Below, piece by piece: positions 60,656 to 64,000 of a DNA stretch of 64,000 nt; position 1 is the first letter of the stretch; each line of letters begins with the position of its first letter. The notes under the pieces were generated by a model. It searched no databases. It was not told the origin of the DNA and saw only the letters and a program-made list of their open reading frames with translations. The DNA comes from Polaribacter sp. SA4-12. GTDB taxonomy: Bacteria > Bacteroidota > Bacteroidia > Flavobacteriales > Flavobacteriaceae. A program made the position numbers and the translations under genes. The stretch spans positions 3,825,501-3,889,500 of the forward strand of contig NZ_CP019334.1 of assembly GCF_002163675.1 (NCBI RefSeq), given 5' to 3'.

Positions 60656-61198
60656 ATGTCCCCCAAGAAATTAATTCCAATATTATTTTATCTTTTAGCA
60701 ATAACTTCATGTGTAGGTAATTTAGATTTTACACAGATAGAAGACTATAGTGTTACACCAGAATATACAGTTTCCTTAACTTATTTTACAATTTTACCTT
60801 TCCAATTTTTTAATCAGTCTGGAATTCAGGAATTTGAAAAAACAGATATAACAGATTTTAGGATTTTTGAAAATAGTTATATAAGAAAAAACTTAGTTAA
60901 AGTAGATTTTAATGTAGAAATAAAAAATGAGTTTGATAGAGATTTTACGCTTCAAATAGCTTTTTTAGATGATAATAATAATTTAACTCATAGTTTTAAA
61001 GAAATAAAAGTGAAAGCTAATAACTTAAACTATAAGTTTGATGAAACTGTTGAGGTTAGTACGAATTCAAATATAAAAAACACAACAAAAGTTAGAGTAA
61101 CTGTAATAGATATTTCTGCTAAACCTTTAGATGCTCTAGGTACCACTGAGTTTGAATTTAAATCTTCAGCAAAAATTTATATAGACACAGATGCTTAA
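60656..61198 (+). CDS. Unknown lipoprotein linked to DUF5723 gene
   Basis: The 180-residue protein has a lipoprotein signal (LIPILFYLLAITSCVG, lipobox Cys at 19) and a mature domain rich in beta strands (VKVDFNVEIKNEFDRDFTLQ, KVRVTVIDISAKP). I cannot name its family. It overlaps by 8 bases a longer reading of the next gene, and only one base separates its stop from the preferred ATG at 61200. Co-expression with the DUF5723 protein and the secreted protein downstream suggests a shared outer-membrane or periplasmic role. Its start ATG at 60658 is 33 bases after yjjG. Confidence 0.65.
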   Translation: MSPKKLIPILFYLLAITSCVGNLDFTQIEDYSVTPEYTVSLTYFTILPFQFFNQSGIQEFEKTDITDFRIFENSYIRKNLVKVDFNVEIKNEFDRDFTLQIAFLDDNNNLTHSFKEIKVKANNLNYKFDETVEVSTNSNIKNTTKVRVTVIDISAKPLDALGTTEFEFKSSAKIYIDTDA

Positions 61199-61199
61199 T

Positions 61200-62570
61200 A
61201 TGAAAAGAATATTTCCTCTATTATTTATTTTCTTTGCAATTAAAATGTATGGCCAAAACAAGCAAGTATTATACAATTTTGCAGAATTACCTCAAACCCT
61301 ACTTTTAAATCCTGGTGCTGAAACTAATTATAAATTTCATGTTGGAGTTCCCCTATTATCAGGTTTTTCTTCTGAATTTGGTTCTACAGGGTTTATTGTT
61401 TCAGATTTGTTTTCTGTTGATAATAGACCAATTAATGATAAGGTTTCTGAAGTTTTAAATAAGGTAACAACAAAAGATCACCTTAAATTTAATACACAAA
61501 TAGAAATTTTAAATGCAGGTTTTAGATACGATGATAAAAACTATTTTAGTTTTGGCTTCTATGAAGAGTTTGATGCAATTTCTTATGCTCCTAAAGATCC
61601 AATAACATTAATTACTGAAGGGAATTCAGCATATCTAAATAAAAATTTTGATCTCTCTCAAATTTTATATAAGGCGGATGTTTTAGGGGTTCTTCATTTT
61701 GGAGTTACAAGACAAATTAATGATAAGTTTACTGTAGGAGCAAGGCTTAAAATTTATTCTTCTGCTTTAAATCTAGAAAGTGCTAATAATTCAGGAACTT
61801 TTACAACTGTAAATGGAGCTGATAATATTTATACACATTACTTAGATAATGTAAATGTTAATTTAAGAACTTCTGGTTTGGTTGAGGGTAATGAATATAT
61901 CGATAACCCAGAAAGTTATTTAGGGAATACTTTTTTCGGTTCTAATCTAGGTATTGGTATCGATTTTGGTTTTACTTCTCATCTTTCAGATCAATTAGAA
62001 TTAACAGGAAGTATTGTTGATCTTGGTTTTATCAATCATAAGAAAAATATTAAGAATTCATTTATCAAAGGAGATTACAAATTTGAAGGGATTGAATTTG
62101 GATATGATCCCAATAATTCAATAAATTATTGGGATGAACTAGATGAAGATTTTAAAGAAAAAGTTCCTAGTGGAGATACTCAAGAATCATATATTTCATG
62201 GAGACCTACAAAGTTAATTGCATCTTTAAAATATAGTTTTGGTCAAAAAAGAAGTAAATATTGTTATGATAATACGTACAAAAATTTTTATAGAAATGCA
62301 CTTGGAGTTCAATTGTATTCAGTTTTTAGACCTTTAAATTCACAATTGGCATTAACAGGTTTCTTTGAGAAATCATTTTCAGAAAAGTTACATACAAAAG
62401 TTACTTACACTATAGATGATTATTCTTTTTATAATATTGGTGCAGGCATTTCTGCTCAAATAGGGAAATTAAATTTTTATGGTATGGTAGATAATATCGC
62501 GCAATTTGGCGATATTGCATCTGCAAATAATATTTCGATACAATTAGGAATTAATATAATATTCAATTAA
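61200..62570 (+). CDS. DUF5723 outer-membrane beta-barrel protein
   Basis: The 456-residue protein (ATG at 61200, MKRIFPLLFIFFAIKMYGQN, signal peptide) matches the DUF5723 pattern: a start QVLYNFAELPQTLLLNPGAE and PLLSGFSSEFGSTGFIVSDL, then ISFGFYEEFDAI. The rest alternates in beta-barrel style with repeated aromatic girdle residues and ends with a strand. An outer-membrane barrel of unknown transport or assembly role is likely. The gene is the middle of a lipoprotein-barrel-secreted protein trio; the next gene follows after one base. Confidence 0.82.
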   Translation: MKRIFPLLFIFFAIKMYGQNKQVLYNFAELPQTLLLNPGAETNYKFHVGVPLLSGFSSEFGSTGFIVSDLFSVDNRPINDKVSEVLNKVTTKDHLKFNTQIEILNAGFRYDDKNYFSFGFYEEFDAISYAPKDPITLITEGNSAYLNKNFDLSQILYKADVLGVLHFGVTRQINDKFTVGARLKIYSSALNLESANNSGTFTTVNGADNIYTHYLDNVNVNLRTSGLVEGNEYIDNPESYLGNTFFGSNLGIGIDFGFTSHLSDQLELTGSIVDLGFINHKKNIKNSFIKGDYKFEGIEFGYDPNNSINYWDELDEDFKEKVPSGDTQESYISWRPTKLIASLKYSFGQKRSKYCYDNTYKNFYRNALGVQLYSVFRPLNSQLALTGFFEKSFSEKLHTKVTYTIDDYSFYNIGAGISAQIGKLNFYGMVDNIAQFGDIASANNISIQLGINIIFN

Positions 62571-62571
62571 A

Positions 62572-63372
62572 ATGATTAAAAAAATAGCCTTTAGCTTATT
62601 ACTTGTTTTAGCAATGTCTGCTTACAGCCAAAATAAAGAAATCAATAATTATAAATATATAATTGTTCAAGAAAAGTTTGATTTTTTAAACAATCCAGAC
62701 CAATATCAAACAAGTTCGTTAACGAAGTTTTTATTTCAAAAGAAAGGGTTTACTGTCTTTTTAAGTAATGAAACGCTTCCTAATGATTTATTACAAAATA
62801 GATGTTTAGCATTAACGGCTAATGTTACTGAAGCTTCTAGTTTATTTTCAGTGAAAACTATAATAGAATTAGAAGACTGTTATGGTAAATTGATATATTC
62901 TTCAAAAGAGGGGAAAAGTAAGAAAAAAGATTATAAAAAAGGATATCAAGAATCGATAAGGAATGCCTATAAAACGATGTCTGATTTAGAGTATACATAC
63001 ATTCCTGAAAAAGAAGTTGCTCAAGTAAATGAAGTAGTTAAAAGTGAAGTTGCTTTACCTATTAATAAAAATACTATTGTAAAAGTTGTTCCAGAAGTAA
63101 AAGAAGCTGCTCCTGTAAAAAATCTTGTTTCAACTGTAATTGCTAAACCTTCCATTGTAATTGAAACGTTATATGCTCAAGTAAAAACAAATGGTTTTCA
63201 ATTAGTAAATACAACTCCTGCTATTATTTTTCAAATTTTAAAAACAAATGTGAAAGATGTTTTTATAATTAAAGGTAAAAATGGAATTATATATAAAAGC
63301 GAAAACATTTGGGTTGCTGAATATTATGAGAATAATAAATTAGTAGTAAAACAGTTTGATATTAAGTTTTAA
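62572..63372 (+). CDS. Unknown secreted protein of the DUF5723 trio
   Basis: The 266-residue protein has a signal peptide (IAFSLLLVLAMSAYSQ). The N-terminal domain of about 150 residues looks alpha/beta (INNYKYIIVQEKFDFLNNPD, then LTKFLFQKKGFTVFLSNETL), and a Pro/Val/Lys-rich linker around 160-200 leads to a small C-terminal beta domain (VFIIKGKNGIIYKSENIWVA). I do not recognise its family. It starts one base after the DUF5723 stop and its stop overlaps the convergent rarA end by 4 bases. Coupling of the three genes is the main clue to its function. Confidence 0.65.
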   Translation: MIKKIAFSLLLVLAMSAYSQNKEINNYKYIIVQEKFDFLNNPDQYQTSSLTKFLFQKKGFTVFLSNETLPNDLLQNRCLALTANVTEASSLFSVKTIIELEDCYGKLIYSSKEGKSKKKDYKKGYQESIRNAYKTMSDLEYTYIPEKEVAQVNEVVKSEVALPINKNTIVKVVPEVKEAAPVKNLVSTVIAKPSIVIETLYAQVKTNGFQLVNTTPAIIFQILKTNVKDVFIIKGKNGIIYKSENIWVAEYYENNKLVVKQFDIKF

Positions 63373-64000
63373 TAATCATATCTATTTTTCCATTTATTTT
63401 TCATAGTTTCTCTAAAGTTATTTTCCCTTGCATTATTTCCAGGTTCATAGAATTTTGTTCCAGAAATTTCATCAGGTAAAAACTCTTGATCTACAAAATT
63501 ATTCTCATAATTATGAGAATATTTGTAGTTCTTACCATAATCTAGGTCTTTCATCAATTTAGTTGGTGCGTTTCTTAGATGTAACGGTATAGATAAATCA
63601 CCCGTATTTCTAACTAAATTTAATGCATTATCTATAGCCAAATAAGAAGCGTTACTTTTTGGTGAGTTTGCTAAATAAACTGCACATTGACTTAATATTA
63701 TTCTAGATTCAGGGTTTCCAATTACAGAAACTGCCTGAAATGTATTGTTTGCTAATATTAAAGCTGTCGGATTTGCGTTTCCAATATCTTCAGAAGCAGA
63801 AATGAGTAATCTTCTCGCAATAAATTTCACATCTTCACCACCTTCTATCATTCTTGCTAACCAATAAACAGCGCCATTTGGGTCACTACCTCTTATCGAT
63901 TTTATAAATGCAGAAATAATGTCATAATGTTGTTCTCCGGTTTTATCATATCTTACAGTATTCTTCTGTACTTTTTCTAAAACTAAATCATTTGTAATTT
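63369..64000 (-). CDS. rarA: Replication-associated recombination protein RarA (C-terminal part)
   Basis: The frame is open to the window edge. The sequence upstream of the first Met reads SAFIKSIRGSDPNGAVYWLA and RMIEGGEDVKFIARRLLISA, the conserved boundary of the AAA+ core and C-terminal domain of RarA/MgsA. SEDIGNANPTALILANNTFQ and AVYLANSPKSNASYLAID continue the family pattern, as does VPLHLRNAPTKLMKDLDYGK. RarA is an AAA+ ATPase that acts at stalled forks. The C-terminal part carries no truncation. The AAA+ core lies outside. Confidence 0.95.
   Translation of the reverse strand, partial: ITNDLVLEKVQKNTVRYDKTGEQHYDIISAFIKSIRGSDPNGAVYWLARMIEGGEDVKFIARRLLISASEDIGNANPTALILANNTFQAVSVIGNPESRIILSQCAVYLANSPKSNASYLAIDNALNLVRNTGDLSIPLHLRNAPTKLMKDLDYGKNYKYSHNYENNFVDQEFLPDEISGTKFYEPGNNARENNFRETMKNKWKNRYDY

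Noticed and set aside
1..64000. CRISPR array or cas genes
   Set aside because: No regularly spaced direct repeats with unique spacers and no Cas protein motif were seen on either strand.
1..64000. Insertion-sequence transposase or phage structural genes
   Set aside because: No DDE, HUH or serine/tyrosine recombinase motif and no capsid, portal or tail gene was seen in the translated frames.

Overview
The window is AT-rich DNA from a member of the Bacteroidota, most likely a marine Flavobacteriaceae (Polaribacter/Tenacibaculum-like). The evidence is type IX secretion (T9SS) sorting domains of both kinds, a PorP/SprF-OmpA-CHU_C gene cluster, DUF4173, DUF5723 and DUF4136 proteins, many TonB/SusC-like or A2M surface proteins, TAnnTTTG-type -7 promoter boxes, and a tmRNA whose tag reads GEDNYALAA. 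The genus is inferred, not proven.

Positions 1-17.3 kb form an accessory region. It starts with the 3' end of a DnaE-type polymerase. A type I restriction-modification operon follows (hsdR, hsdM, hsdS), then four co-directional genes I cannot match to a named system: a beta-helix membrane protein, a GHKL ATPase, an unknown 255-residue protein and a DUF6339-like protein. These four genes lie between hsdS and a second, broken copy of the hsdS 3' end. Beyond it are a GIY-YIG nuclease-like gene, a DUF6979 gene, a tandem-repeat (BTRD1-like) gene and a reverse-strand trio containing an HTTM/vitamin-K-carboxylase-like membrane protein. The region stops at the 3' end of the tmRNA gene (minus strand), a classic integration target, so it looks like a defence/integration hotspot, although no integrase is visible.

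Positions 17.8-28.5 kb are mostly housekeeping and small membrane genes: a saccharopine/alanine dehydrogenase-like enzyme, DUF3820, DUF2809, a DUF4173 - winged helix - membrane protein set, MscS, DUF1801, a secreted transglutaminase-like protein, KdsA, an M28 peptidase lipoprotein, DUF4136 and a TfoX-N protein. A structured, Flavo-1-like RNA or repeat element sits beside kdsA.

Positions 28.5-48 kb are dominated by cell-surface genes: a very large alpha-2-macroglobulin protein that carries a SusC-like regulatory domain plus TonB plug inside it, and a T9SS cluster (CHU_C adhesin-like protein, PorP/SprF, OmpA-PD40). Then come Mpl and a reverse-strand group made of a T9SS type A secreted protein, a 59-residue peptide gene, a PqqD/HPr-kinase-like protein and a nucleotidyltransferase. 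This last group resembles the tailoring part of a ribosomal-peptide pathway and is one of the two best candidates for an undescribed system.

Positions 48-64 kb hold TrkH/TrkA potassium uptake, an octaheme cytochrome c-TPR lipoprotein, RadC, a polysaccharide export/modification group (deacetylase, FemAB/GNAT-like, acetyltransferase, asparagine-synthase-like ligase, flippase), YjjG, a lipoprotein-DUF5723-secreted protein trio, and the 3' part of rarA. No window stretch over about 300 bases lacks a gene or gene remnant.
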